Shown here: positions 42,501 through 51,710 of the stretch, one piece after another
Numbering within the stretch: position 1 is the stretch's first letter
Layout of the letters: the number at the start of each line of letters is the position of its first letter
Notes under the pieces: model-generated
The model's database searches: none
What the model was told of the DNA's origin: nothing
What the model saw: the letters and a program-made list of their open reading frames with translations, nothing else
Position numbers and translations under genes: made by a program
Assembly (NCBI GenBank): GCA_026419775.2
Contig: JAOPGA020000625.1
Span: 1-64,000, forward strand
Source of the DNA: Acrasis kona
Taxonomy: Eukaryota > Heterolobosea > Eutetramitea > Acrasida > Acrasidae
Reading direction: 5' to 3'
DNA length: 64,000 nt

Positions 42501-42952
42501 TCCATCTCTTCTCTCTCTTGATCCTCCACTTCTTCCGCTTTTTTCGCCTCTTTTGCGCTACGAAAACGACGCGACCGCTGTTGATTCTGTTTAGCCCTGG
42601 GAGCTGGACCGTCCACCGCGAAGAACATTAGTTTACGAGGTCGCACTGCAGCGAAAATTCTATCTACTACTTTGAATATTTCTTCGACCATAGCCTCTTC
42701 GTTGTCAGGCGCTATATCCCCTTCAGGGTGACAACAAGGATGAATGATACCGTTCATATCCAAATACAAATTATCAAATTCAATCTTGTTAGGGTTCTCT
42801 TTTGTTGTGTCGATGGGTAGAGTCGTCTTTTTTATGAGCTCTGGATTGTCTTCGTCTCTATGTTCTATTTCTTTTGGAATTTCCTCTTTGCATGGTGTGG
42901 ATACGTAGGGGTATCTAGCCACAAGCCATTTAAAGAATGATGGCACTCCCAT
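39548..42952 (-). CDS. XRN2/Rat1-like 5'-3' exoribonuclease
   Basis: 1134 residues, single exon. The conserved N-terminal catalytic regions are present: MGVPSFFKWL, LYLDMNGIIHPC, VDGPAPRAKQNQQRSRRFR, SDASLPGEGEHKLVEF and GLDADLIMLAL, together carrying the acidic metal-binding residues. CCHPEG and the following block resemble nuclear XRN2/Rat1 more than cytoplasmic XRN1. Rat1-type enzymes degrade RNA downstream of poly(A) cleavage to end transcription and trim rRNA and snoRNA precursors. The C-terminal ~230 residues are low complexity: RGG repeats, a Gln run, then Ser/Tyr/Lys/Asp-rich DYK-SSSS repeats. The stop codon is only 12 bases from that of the convergent myosin gene. Confidence 0.93.
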   Translation of the reverse strand: MGVPSFFKWLVARYPYVSTPCKEEIPKEIEHRDEDNPELIKKTTLPIDTTKENPNKIEFDNLYLDMNGIIHPCCHPEGDIAPDNEEAMVEEIFKVVDRIFAAVRPRKLMFFAVDGPAPRAKQNQQRSRRFRSAKEAKKAEEVEDQEREEMERRGIELPEKKIHWDSNVITPGTGFMEKVTLGLKYYIHERMNNDPGWKNLTVILSDASLPGEGEHKLVEFIRQQRLQPNYNPNTSHVIHGLDADLIMLALSTHEPYFYILREKVFDGGKKQDDALKQQGAHLYEYQPLEILHMTVLREYLLNQEFVETSFQGLRFQYDIERIIDDFIFMCFFVGNDFLPHLPSLDIKEGALDLLIKLYKKFLPEMGGYMTDNGDVNWERTQILMSHIGEVEDDIFRNRAEKEARIQAAKNRRSQQNENQSYTEYGKQTETFALGGYVDNLNNVRSYSDQDNKDAARSLKRKFLSENQDDDQDQHAENHASAPATTNDEQDEPDKKRIKLSETRRAATQEELEAFKSSLSEKMKQSQKVDQTLHPDNVQLGSEGWRERYYQEKFHTPYDPNSEDVKHVALSYAQGLLWVFRYYYRGCISWGWYYPYHYAPFASDLVNLSLLPLDTFEMGTPFKPYDQLMGVLPPASAHALPLPYRDLMCSQESPIKDFYPEDFAIDLNGKVMAWQGVAILPFIDADRLLSQTKLIEDQLTPSEQIRNQLGHSIIYCRTEHQLAQHILDLHMTVEDDSVVKVNLSNPVVNKRPLIGWMPSGVLRRDPNTCEPSDDYPVPFPSDTLQVVRNNMVMSAIYELSLPLLNHVPRLLPNVILPSAILPEADRYQLEVNSETLEDIIAHHMQSNFGRGNRGGRGGRGGHHGNRGGNNHGGGHYRNQQQQQQQQGYDQSSYRRGDSYNGGGARQYNEGGNDYKRDVQYGRVNDQSGGGDYRRDGHRSRSDYKSSSSGGDYNRHNDYKRSSSSSSSSGGDYKSSSSSRSDDYKNKRDFQDKSYSRSDYDKSTPNTSNPYAKHGGTSNSSSSSNYDPNKTYRSNSNQDDSYRNYRSSSSSGGGGQERSSYRSSSSNGQDDAYKNYNNRATVDSNGPAREDAYKSHPYSSRSSSNSNNNNNPYKSNQEKRGSGNNSQYDPNQRYYE

Positions 42953-43001
42953 TGATCGTTTCTGTATTCAATAATATGATTGAAACAGGAGTATTACAAA
43001 A

Positions 43002-43817
43002 ATGACGACATTCAAGGAACTAAACAATGCCTGTCAATGGGAGGACGATTATGCACCGCTTGGACAATTAATATTAATAAGGGATCGCGCTCCTTCTGAT
43101 GGAAGCCTCTTTATTCATCACTTGTTGAACTCGTACCTTGCAAAACAGTATAAGAAGGGAGTTGGTCTTGTATCGTTGAATCACACCTTCTTACATTACC
43201 AAACAATCGAACTCAAATTGAACTCAAACCTTTTAAAGGAAGGAGAAAACAATAACTTTCATTTTGTCGATGCAGTGCAGGGGCTGACACAATCCTTCCT
43301 CGGCGAGGAAGAAGTCATGCAAGACAACACGCTCTTGTATGCTTCCCCAGTCAACGTGACGGATGTGAAAAAGCCACAATGTATTAGCGTGTGGAAACCC
43401 GACTCTGATCTGTGTGAAAGCCTGTTCCAACACATAAGAAAGCACGCAGATAAGGATTGCTTAATTATTGACCATTTGAATCCTCTTTTGTACGCTGGTG
43501 ACGGAGGCGTCTATAAGTTGATGAGAAAGCTTCACGAACTAACCAAAAAAGAAAATGTTACTGTTGTTGTTGCCATTCATGACTGTGCTGCAGACTATAG
43601 AAGCGAGGAGACACGAACAGCCAATTTTATTGAGCATTTGTCCGACATTACATTCAGAGTTTCTGGATTACCTTCAGGATACTCGAAAGATGTTCATGGA
43701 CAAGTGGAGGTTGTTTACAAGAAGGACAAGAATACATTCGACCCTCCAAAACACGTCAAGCTCCATTTCAAGACCATGGATCATTCAGCAAAGTTGTTTG
43801 CAATTGGTAATGTATAA
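43002..43817 (+). CDS. ELP6: Elongator complex subunit 6
   Basis: 271 residues with the RecA-like fold of ELP6: LGQLILIRDRAPSDGSLFIHHLLNSYL, VGLVSLNHTFLHYQTI, CLIIDHLNPLLYAG and NVTVVVAIHDCAADY. As in other ELP6 proteins, there is no Walker A motif. With ELP4 and ELP5 it forms the hexameric ring of Elongator, needed for modification of the wobble uridine in tRNA. It starts 49 bases from the divergent XRN2 gene. Single exon. Confidence 0.85.
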   Translation: MTTFKELNNACQWEDDYAPLGQLILIRDRAPSDGSLFIHHLLNSYLAKQYKKGVGLVSLNHTFLHYQTIELKLNSNLLKEGENNNFHFVDAVQGLTQSFLGEEEVMQDNTLLYASPVNVTDVKKPQCISVWKPDSDLCESLFQHIRKHADKDCLIIDHLNPLLYAGDGGVYKLMRKLHELTKKENVTVVVAIHDCAADYRSEETRTANFIEHLSDITFRVSGLPSGYSKDVHGQVEVVYKKDKNTFDPPKHVKLHFKTMDHSAKLFAIGNV

Positions 43818-43859
43818 ATTATTTTTATTTTCAAATATCATGTGTATTGTTCTCGTATG

Positions 43860-44126
43860 TTACAATTCTCTCTCAAACATCATAATCATCAGACAGGGTG
43901 AAAACTTCCTCTCCAAGCGAAACCTCTTCCTCTCCTCCTCTATAACATATTCACTACTTAGGTCAGAATACCTGTCACAAATCTCTTCAAAGTCATTGTT
44001 CAAGAAGCCAAAATCCACACTATTGAACTCCTTGAGTGGGTCAAAAATCACTTTATTTGTTTTGAACGATAACCTACGAATGGTTTTCATCAACAAACCC
44101 TTTTTCGAGTCCGCTAAGCTGCTCAT
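43860..44126 (-). CDS. Small hypothetical protein, 88 residues
   Basis: ATG-initiated ORF on the opposite strand to ELP6 and convergent with it. Residues MSSLADSKKGLLMKTIRRL could form an amphipathic helix; the rest has mixed charge. Codon use is ordinary. No family recognised, and chance cannot be excluded at this size, although it is placed correctly between two confident genes. Confidence 0.45.
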   Translation of the reverse strand: MSSLADSKKGLLMKTIRRLSFKTNKVIFDPLKEFNSVDFGFLNNDFEEICDRYSDLSSEYVIEEERKRFRLERKFSPCLMIMMFEREL

Positions 44127-44234
44127 GTGTAACTACTGTAATGTCACAGTAGTAGAGACTTACTATATATTTACAGAAGTGCACTTACTATTTTGAACAT
44201 AGAAATTACAACCATATGAATTATTTATTCGAGT

Positions 44235-45137
44235 TTACAAGCTAATGTCAAAGTTTACGCCAACCTTGTTTACCTTGGCTTGTGATACGCTTCCTTCGGC
44301 AGACAAGTTGACGCCCAAGTTGTTGTTGACCTTGACCAAATATCCAACATTACCGGTTCCCTTGCTGTTGACGCGACCAATCAAAGTTTGGTTGGCATCG
44401 ACAACGTGTCTTACACCAAAGTTGAATACACCTGGGGCAACCTTGGATTGGTTGGCTGGGACGACCAAATCTTGAACCAACTCAACTGCAACGTTAGTGC
44501 TGGGGTTGACTGTTTGTGAGAATCCCAAACTCAACTTCTCGAATTTGTCTACCTTGAGGGCAAAGTTTGTTGATGGGTTGTACTTGTATCCAACAGCCCA
44601 GTTGACGTTCTTGGTGTTGAAAACGAATTTGGGGTAAACTTCTGTTTTGTATTCGGCACCCAAGATGAAACCGTTTCTGTTTCCAGCAACGGATGCAGTC
44701 AGGGCGTAGTTGTTGCCGTGCTCTACTGACACTCTGGTGGCAACGTCCTTATCTTGGTAGCTGACATTAACGTCTTGCTTGCTGCTTCCGTCAGTTCCGA
44801 ACTTGACATTGGCACCAACCTTATCTTGTTAATTTGAATGTACAAAATGAAAAAATCTTACGTTAACTGCTGGAGTAACACCGACGGTACCTCCAACGGT
44901 TACGTCACCAGATTGGTCAAGTTTGGTGGTGGTTGTGTATTTGTAACCGTTCTTGACGTTAACAGAGTCGAATTTGAGAGATGAGTCGAAAGTTCCATCA
45001 ACTGATTTGTGGTTGGCTACTCCCTCAACTTTCAAGTTTGATCCTGGTGCAGTTTTTCCAGTGAACTTGATGCCGTTGGCATATGGTCCGTTGATGGTGT
45101 TGTTGACTGGCTTGTAGATGTCAGCGAAGTAAGACAT
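44235..45137 (-). CDS. Mitochondrial porin (VDAC)
   Basis: Predicted 286 residues in two exons joined across a 42-nt intron (44861-44820, GTAAGA...GATAAG), giving ...VTPAVNVGANVKFGTDGS. The N-terminus (MSYFADIYKPVNNTIN) is the amphipathic helix of VDAC. Regular alternation of polar and hydrophobic residues follows through the expected 19 beta strands, with frequent Gly and Asn turns; the VDAC-type strands TLIGRVNSKGTGNVGYLVKV and ending VNFDISL are clear. VDAC is the main outer-membrane channel for ATP, ADP and metabolites. Its even, GC-leaning codon use suggests strong expression. Confidence 0.93.
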
Positions 45138-45269
45138 TGGTTGTGATCTGTGAAATTAAAATTTAATTTTACTGGTTGAGTAAAATCAACGTATGATTGC
45201 ATCATCAAAAATTCCCGCACAAAATTCCTGTTGACTTAGATAATGTCAATGAACTTCTTTTGGAATATT

Positions 45270-46618
45270 TTAATTTATTGAACTTTGATGGTTGAAATCC
45301 AAATAACGGTCACCCTCCTTTTCACACATGACGTCTTGCATCATGAGCAAGGTTTCAATCTCTAACTCTACATTGTCTTTTATTGCACGGTAGCAGTCAG
45401 GACCAACGGCTTTCTTGATGGTTTTAAGAACTTTAGCGTCCACACTCGGGTGCTCAATAATCTTTCGAAGAACATTACACAATTCCTTCATAACATCAAC
45501 CATATACTCAGTTGAACCTTTATTTAGTGCCAAGTTCTGTTGGTGTTGCCTCATCACAGCATCAAATAACAAAAGATGTATATTGGCCTCAATAAGGAAT
45601 GTAGCTGTTTCGTGTTTGTTCTCTATCAAACGAGAAACAAACCTTGCTATTCCAGATATATCATTCTCACTTCTTATATAATCATCCAAAGAAGGCCCTT
45701 TTTCAGACGTTCTGGTTAAAAGATTGATGACTTTTATTGATAATGATTCAGTAGTCTCTGAAGAATAAGTCAAAGAAGTGCATAATAATTCGGTTGCTTC
45801 ATATCTGAGTCTTAGATCCGAAGAAAACAATTGTTCGAACAGAGCGTCAATAACTCTCTTCTGAGATGTTTCCCTTACTTCTACAGTTTTAGTGATCTCC
45901 CTCAATACATAGCAGGCCAATAAAGCCGTGTCTTTAGAACCATTACAAATCATATCAAGTAAACCATCTCTAATCTCATTAAATTTGTTAGGATTGCCCT
46001 TGGAGAGAGTCAGGAAGAGTATTCTGTACATTAGTATTGTCTCTTGATCGAGCGGCAAAAGAGCTCCACTAACTAACAAATCCACACCTATATTTTAATT
46101 TAATAAATGTTTCATAATCTTACCATCATCCGCGCATATCAGCTCCTTATACCTTCTACCACTTGATGCAATAATATCCAGTGCACGTAGTGCCTGTTGT
46201 CTATCCCTTGACTTACAAACAGACTGATTTAAAATATCTAGCAATGTTTGTACTCCACCCACTTCAAGAAATTCAGTCAAAGGTTTCTGTCCATGTAAAA
46301 AAAGAGATATCACCATCAGCTGAAAGTAAATGTTCCTGCCGTGCATATAGCTAAGAGTAAACTATGAGTAAGCAGAATTGGGATAAATTCTCACGAAAGT
46401 CTTAGATAGGCTGTGAACCTTGTAAATATCAACATACATTGGGGTCCATGCTTCTTCTCCAATTCCTTAAATGATAAATCTTTGTTGTCTTCGTAAAATT
46501 CCGTTAGTATTTTAACTCTAGAAGAGTGATGACTATTCTATCAAATATTAGAGGTAAGATCTATATCTCTTACTTTATCCCAGGTTCTTATTAGTGCATC
46601 AGAGGGTCTAGTTCCCAT
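45270..46618 (-). CDS. ARMH1-like armadillo-type helical repeat protein (4 exons)
   Basis: Predicted 410 residues. Exons 46618-46574, 46537-46395, 46350-46124 and 46087-45270; introns of 36, 44 and 36 nt, all GTAAG/GTGAG-type. Splicing gives TWDK|NSHHSSRVKIL, FTAYLRL|SYMHGRN and ICADDG|VDLLVSG. The order of elements (WDK...ILxxF, FTRFTAYLRLS, LTEFLEVGGVQTLLDIL, RRYKELIC, KGNPNKFNEIRDGL, LRLRYEATELL) matches the vertebrate armadillo-like helical domain protein 1 (C1orf228) end to end. Its function is poorly known; it is found mainly in organisms with cilia. The start codon is 26 bases from the divergent acidic-protein gene. Confidence 0.82.
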
Positions 46619-46644
46619 CTTTGTAAGGGTATGGTTGACTCAAC

Positions 46645-47214
46645 ATGTATTCAAATAACGAAGAAAGTGATTATTCAGATGAGCTGAGCAGTGACAATGA
46701 ACATGATGATGGTTGGCACTCTGATGATGTTGAACATTATAATAATGCAAGAGATCGTTATTTAGAATTTGAAGAAGAGGGGTTTGGTTTCGGTGTGGAG
46801 GACGATGATGATTATGAAGAGAGGGGTCAATACAACGACGATTCAGAAGACGAATATGAACAAGAACCGATGGATGGCGACGATCTGCCACCCTTTACTC
46901 AAATTGCCACATTGAAAGGAGACATGAAGGCCAGTTTAGCTCTTTTAGTAGAGAGTGGTCTTTGCAAAGTTACTGCAAGTGCATCAATGGTTGTGATGCC
47001 TTCCGCGCCAGACTATAACTCAAACTCGTCGTCCTCCAATTTAGATCCCCTACCGCCGTCTGCTAGAGAGATTTATTTTGGACAAACAGGGAGCAATCAA
47101 AGAAACCAGAACGCAAGTTCGTCTAATCAACAGCAAAAAGACTTTTTTCAAGACAATTGGTATTTCGTGGAACTTCATCAATCAATACTTCAAGAAACTA
47201 CACAGCCACAATAA
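46645..47214 (+). CDS. Acidic unknown protein, 189 residues
   Basis: The first ~75 residues are mostly Asp, Glu, Ser, Tyr and Asn and must be disordered and very acidic. A short ordered segment follows (PPFTQIATLKGDMKASLALLVESGL), then a Ser/Asn/Gln-rich tail ending in QDNWYFVELHQSILQETT. No family recognised. It probably shares a promoter with the ARMH1-like gene. Confidence 0.6.
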   Translation: MYSNNEESDYSDELSSDNEHDDGWHSDDVEHYNNARDRYLEFEEEGFGFGVEDDDDYEERGQYNDDSEDEYEQEPMDGDDLPPFTQIATLKGDMKASLALLVESGLCKVTASASMVVMPSAPDYNSNSSSSNLDPLPPSAREIYFGQTGSNQRNQNASSSNQQQKDFFQDNWYFVELHQSILQETTQPQ

Positions 47215-47639
47215 AAATTTTCAAGACTTGAATGTTATTTTTTGTTAAATTCACCGACAATCATCACAGTGAACTCGGGCACTTATAGTAATAAAGAAGG
47301 GTATTACTCCCCGATTGTAATCAAACTGCGTTTAGCTTCTCTACTCGTACAACTTTATTAAAAAGCGTGGAACAAAATACAAACGCAATCGTATATATAT
47401 AAGAGCAATTTTAGGGGCATAACAAAAAACTGTGCTCGAGAGAAAAATTACTGTTCTCTACAGTGGAGATTAAGCTTATATGCTATTTGGTGATTAGGCT
47501 AATGGAGGATAAGGAAGATTATTGCAATTGTTCAAACATCGTAATTATAATTAATTCTTATTTTAGAATCTAAGAATAAATTTTCCATGTATGAATAGAA
47601 CGCTTATGTAACTTGGCCATACCAACAAAAAATAACTAA
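47215..47639. promoter_or_regulatory. Intergenic region with TATA-like box before the MAP kinase
   Basis: No coding sequence. GTATATATATAAGAG at about 47391-47405 is a strong TATA-like element, some 235 bases upstream of the MAP kinase start. If it is used, the 5' UTR is long or contains an intron. Confidence 0.4.
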
Positions 47640-49016
47640 ATGACGTACGAGCAGAGTACACTTACTGATGCCAACACAGCTAGAGTAAACGCTGTTGTCA
47701 GAGCCGACGATTTCACAAATAATATAAAAAGGGAGTACCATACTGTGTTCGTGGACTCAGAGTCCTTTCGCATAACACGAGACTATAAAATCAGGAAAAC
47801 AATAGGCCAGGGAAGCTATGGTAGAGTGTGTAGCGCTACCAAGATTAGTACTGGAGAGAAGGTTGCCATCAAGAAGAATAAAGACATTTTCCCAAGAGCC
47901 AGTGAAACCCCAGACAAGGCATCGAAAGGGCGGTCACTGCTGTCACAAAAAAGAATATTGAGGGAGTTAAAGATTCTAAAACATTTAAAGCACCCTAACA
48001 TCATATCACTAAAGCAGTGTGTGATACCTGAAAACTACGACAAGTTCAGCGATGTATACTTTATAACAGATTTGATGGAAGCAGACATGAGAGACGTCCT
48101 CAACTCCACACAGCCCCTAACGGACCAACACATCCAGTACTTCATGTACCAACTACTACTTGCCGTATATTACATGCACAGTGCCGATGTGCTTCACAGA
48201 GACATGAAGCCCGAGAACATTCTACTAAACAATGACTGCGAACTAAAGCTTTGTGACTTTGGTTTGTCGCGTGGAATAGACTTTGAACTTAACCCTACCA
48301 TGAGCACCAACTACGTACAAACAAGGTGGTACCGTGCACCAGAGTTGCTATTGAACAATGAAACAGTCAGCAAGGAGACAGACATGTGGAGCGTTGGGTG
48401 CATAATGGCAGAGTTAGTTGGAAGGAGAGTCATGTTCCAGGGCAAGTCACCTATAGAACAAATGAAGATCATTGTTGACAAATTGGGGACACCTCAGGTA
48501 GAAAACATTAAGGGATGCGCCCAGGGGATAGACTTTGTTACCAAGCTGCCGTACAGCAAAGGTCGCAAGTTCACAGACATGTTCCCACAGGCCAGTCCTT
48601 TGGCCTTGGACCTAATCAAGAAATTACTACAATTCAACCACGAAAAACGCATAAGCGCCTTTGATGCATTGCACCATCCATACTTTAAGAACTATTACGA
48701 CGAACGCGACGTGCTCAAGTGCGAGTCGAAATTCGATTTTTCTTTCGAGGATGGACTTTCCGACAGCGAGAGCATCAAGATGGAAGCATACAATACAATT
48801 TTGGAAATAGAAGGCGTCAATATTACGCGCACGCAAGATAGAAATAGTGACCGTGAGTTATGTAACAAACTGCAGGGGTTCAAATTTGGAGAAGAGAATC
48901 AAGAAATAAGAGAACCCGTTAAAGTAGTCAAAAACTATGATGGAGAGGAAGAAAGAAATGATGCACGCCGAAAATTTTCCATTGTGCGCAAGATCAAAGG
49001 TCTCCTAAAAATGTAA
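47640..49016 (+). CDS. MAP kinase with TNY activation motif
   Basis: 458 residues, single exon. Gly-rich loop IGQGSYGRV, catalytic Lys78 (VAIKK), HRDMKPENILL with catalytic Asp188, DFG, and the MAPK-type activation segment leading into VQTRWYRAPELL. The dual-phosphorylation site is Thr223-Asn224-Tyr225, where most MAPKs have TEY, TDY, TGY or TPY. Other unusual points are the HRDMKPEN loop (MAPKs normally have HRDLKPSN) and a ~20-residue insert before the C-helix (FPRASETPDKASKG). The last ~100 residues beyond the kinase fold are charged and end in a basic segment (RRKFSIVRKIKGLLKM) that may bind membranes or a partner. It should act downstream of a MAPK kinase. Confidence 0.9.
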   Translation: MTYEQSTLTDANTARVNAVVRADDFTNNIKREYHTVFVDSESFRITRDYKIRKTIGQGSYGRVCSATKISTGEKVAIKKNKDIFPRASETPDKASKGRSLLSQKRILRELKILKHLKHPNIISLKQCVIPENYDKFSDVYFITDLMEADMRDVLNSTQPLTDQHIQYFMYQLLLAVYYMHSADVLHRDMKPENILLNNDCELKLCDFGLSRGIDFELNPTMSTNYVQTRWYRAPELLLNNETVSKETDMWSVGCIMAELVGRRVMFQGKSPIEQMKIIVDKLGTPQVENIKGCAQGIDFVTKLPYSKGRKFTDMFPQASPLALDLIKKLLQFNHEKRISAFDALHHPYFKNYYDERDVLKCESKFDFSFEDGLSDSESIKMEAYNTILEIEGVNITRTQDRNSDRELCNKLQGFKFGEENQEIREPVKVVKNYDGEEERNDARRKFSIVRKIKGLLKM

Positions 49017-49470
49017 TAAATTGTATTTCTAGCTTTATTTATAATGTTGAATGAGTTAATTAATGACATTGGCCTCCCATGACTACAACCATATGAAAAA
49101 GATATCATCAAGTAAAATCAAATACGACCTACCTGATGATAGACCACCATGGTCTCTCTAATCTCATATGGAATACTAAATTAGCGGGCCCCGCTCTGTC
49201 GCTACTTCGGGCTAGATTAGATTAATTCTTCAACAGAGACCTTAAGAAAAAAGAATATCTGTTGTGTTCTAAAAGCCTCACTCGAACACCTATTGCTGAC
49301 ATGTCCAGATGCGTCCATCGCTATAGGCGGCCTACAATTTGACATTAACTCTGTTNTAGTGGATCATTTCATATCGGATCACAAGATTATCCTAAAATGG
49401 AACTCTCTTTCGATCGAGCTTTGTCCGGAGCCAAGAAGAGTGATATTGTCGATGGACAGAAAGCTTTAAG
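49017..49470. other. Intergenic region with small inverted repeats
   Basis: No gene supported. GGTCTCT (49151-49157) and AGAGACC (49235-49241) are inverted, as are CTAATCT (49158-49164) and AGATTAG (49214-49220). Between them is a perfect hairpin, AGCGGG-C-CCCGCT (49183-49195). This may be a short transposon end. An ambiguous base lies at 49356. Confidence 0.4.
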
Positions 49471-49822
49471 TACATTTTCAACAAACCATCGCTAATTCTA
49501 CATTAAAAAAAGTTCGTCCTTCAAGAAGCGATGTATGGAAACACGCCGAAAGAATTCTAGAGAATGCAAAAACAAAGTATGGAATATGCAACTACTGCAA
49601 AAGATCTTTTAGCTGCTCTGATGGCATGGGAAGCATTCGTCACCATTTGATCCACGACCATCCAGAAATTTCGAAACAAACACTTTCGCTAGGAGCCCTA
49701 ACTTCCTACCAAGAATTAAATCATCTATTAACGGTGCAAGCAACTGCTTTCTACAGTATACATTTTCTCTTGTCAGTATTGTTTGTGACAGAGAACGCAA
49801 ACATGCTAAGGGTGTGTTGGTA
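49471..49822 (+). pseudogene. BED zinc-finger fragment, likely hAT transposon remnant
   Basis: A frame open from 49471 to the TAG at 49820-49822 encodes SRSDVWKHAERILENA and then YGICNYCKRSF...GMGSIRHHLIHDHPE, which has the Cys2/His2 spacing of a BED-type zinc finger with the preceding Trp. BED fingers bind DNA and are found in hAT-family transposases and genes derived from them. No in-frame ATG is present and no transposase core follows. A little downstream (49879-49995) a separate frame, MDPKISRKRKVHDRANEDS, resembles the kind of basic N-terminus that would precede a BED finger, suggesting a rearranged or split element. Confidence 0.55.
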
Positions 49823-51029
49823 GTATGATGTTACTTTTTCCTGCTCAGTCGCTCATGAAAACGCACTTTTCTTTACAATGGACCCCAAAATAAGTAGGAA
49901 GAGGAAGGTACATGATAGAGCAAATGAAGATTCCATAGTAGCTGTTCAGAACGGTACCACTATTGTTTCTGGCACACAGCAACCTTCTACATGACATAAC
50001 ATGATAATTATTGGAGATGTAGCAAACTATTAGTCATGAACACAAGCACTAAAACTAAATTTCTCATGTCATTGAAACTGAACCGCTACCATGTCCATAA
50101 TAAACCATTACAAATATTGCGCTGATACGTATACATCATTGATAAAGGGGAAGTAAATGTAACACAAAACATTTACATACTCAATAAAATCATCTTTTCT
50201 AATTTGTTAAAACTGTATTTATAAATAAAACCCATCTCATACGAGTGAGACGACGTGAAACGCTCAGTAGCGTCATCTCTGTACCTAGATCAGTTGCGCT
50301 ATCGGTTAGTCGTGTTGAGATGGTGAGCGATACACCAAACAAAAACATTAAACACCACAAAATGTTCAAAAGATTGCCCAAGACTTTGAATATTAATCCA
50401 TGTTTTGTTTTTTATTTGTACTTATAATTGATTTCGACAATCTTTATGCTTCCCCATGCACTGTTAGGCAAATGTTTTATGAACCAAACACTAATGCAAT
50501 GGTTCACAACCACTCTTTTTTTGTTTTTCACATCCTGGACTATTCTGCGGTTTGTCAAGATATTGACTACTTCAATACTCTCCATGCCCTATCCCATTGA
50601 TAATTGTTCCTTTTTGTTGTTTGAGGCTGACATCACGGCCGTTGGGCATGGGTTCGACCCCAATTTAATCTCGTATAACATTAATTCGAGTGTCGGTTGA
50701 GAATAAAATCATCAAACTTTTCACTTGATAATGTTACCTGTGTATATATTTTGGTCGTTCAAATCTATAAAGTGATTTTTACGACTTGATATTGTAGACT
50801 TTATGTGTCACTCTACTACTTCATGTGTGAGATGAACACTGCGGTCAACTTGATACCATTGTAACGAAACATAACAGCACTGATGCGTATGTTCTGTAAT
50901 TGTGGCATTCATAAATTATTAATAATCTATTGATAGGTTATGAACAGAAATTCAACAAACTCCATTATTAATATTATTAATAATTTGTCAAAAATCAATC
51001 AAAAATTTATTGATTCGCCAATAGCAGGA
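49823..51029. other. 1.2-kb AT-rich region, no confident gene
   Basis: Apart from the short 49879-49995 frame noted with the BED fragment, small ORFs here (for example 50400-50700) are hydrophobic or unbiased. A GGTTCGACCC stretch near 50654 resembles a tRNA B box, but no cloverleaf forms around it. Confidence 0.4.
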
Positions 51030-51710
51030 CTAGGGCACCAATGAACCAGATAGAACTAAATTGATCTCTTCTAGATCAATTCCGTTAATGTGCTCTCTCA
51101 TGGCATCTGTGAACACACCTTCCTCAACAGCCATACCATAACCAGCCACATTAAGGAACTTGTCACAGATCTCCAATGCTGTTCTATTGTAAACAAGAGA
51201 AAGGCGACTCTTCCTCTTTACTGGTTTCTTCTCTTCATCACACAAGTTATTCAAAGTGAAGGCATTGTGGAGTGTTGGCACTTGGGTTTTTTCTAATTTT
51301 ATGATGTGAACCCCATCAAGGTCCAGCAAGCACGATAGGAACATGGCAAGCACATTCCTTGATGCGTGTCTTAATTCTCCAAACACAATGGATTCCTCCT
51401 GGTATCTCCACATCAAATCGCTGGGGAATGGCAGATAGCGACAAAGATCTTCCGGCTGAATTCTTGAAAGACTCCCATGAACCTTGAAGATTAGGGAGGC
51501 TCTTTTAATTGCCTCAATCACTTTCTTGTCTCGTGGCAACACGAGTAGTACGTCAATGCTTTTTGACATTTGATGTGTTGAAAAGTGATTGACATCTTCT
51601 TCGAAGGACGCCAAACTGTTGCAGAAGTAGAGTAGTGTGTCGCATGGATAGTTCTTGTAGAAGTTATATATGTAGTCATATACTTGAACAGCGTTTAAGT
51701 CTTGCATCAT
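51030..51710 (-). CDS. Unknown protein, 226 residues
   Basis: ATG-initiated ORF with ordinary codon use (MMQDLNAVQVYDYIYNFYKNYP...). It looks globular, alternating helical and strand-like segments (SIDVLLVLPRDKKVIEAIKRA, NRTALEICDKFLNVAG), with a basic patch KKPVKRKSRLS near residue 167. No signal peptide or membrane segment. I do not recognise a family. It lies between two decayed regions but itself appears intact. Confidence 0.6.
   Translation of the reverse strand: MMQDLNAVQVYDYIYNFYKNYPCDTLLYFCNSLASFEEDVNHFSTHQMSKSIDVLLVLPRDKKVIEAIKRASLIFKVHGSLSRIQPEDLCRYLPFPSDLMWRYQEESIVFGELRHASRNVLAMFLSCLLDLDGVHIIKLEKTQVPTLHNAFTLNNLCDEEKKPVKRKSRLSLVYNRTALEICDKFLNVAGYGMAVEEGVFTDAMREHINGIDLEEINLVLSGSLVP

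Noticed and set aside
50640-50680. tRNA-like B box (GGTTCGACCC)
   Set aside because: The T-arm stem is imperfect, there is no A box at the right distance and no acceptor stem pairs.
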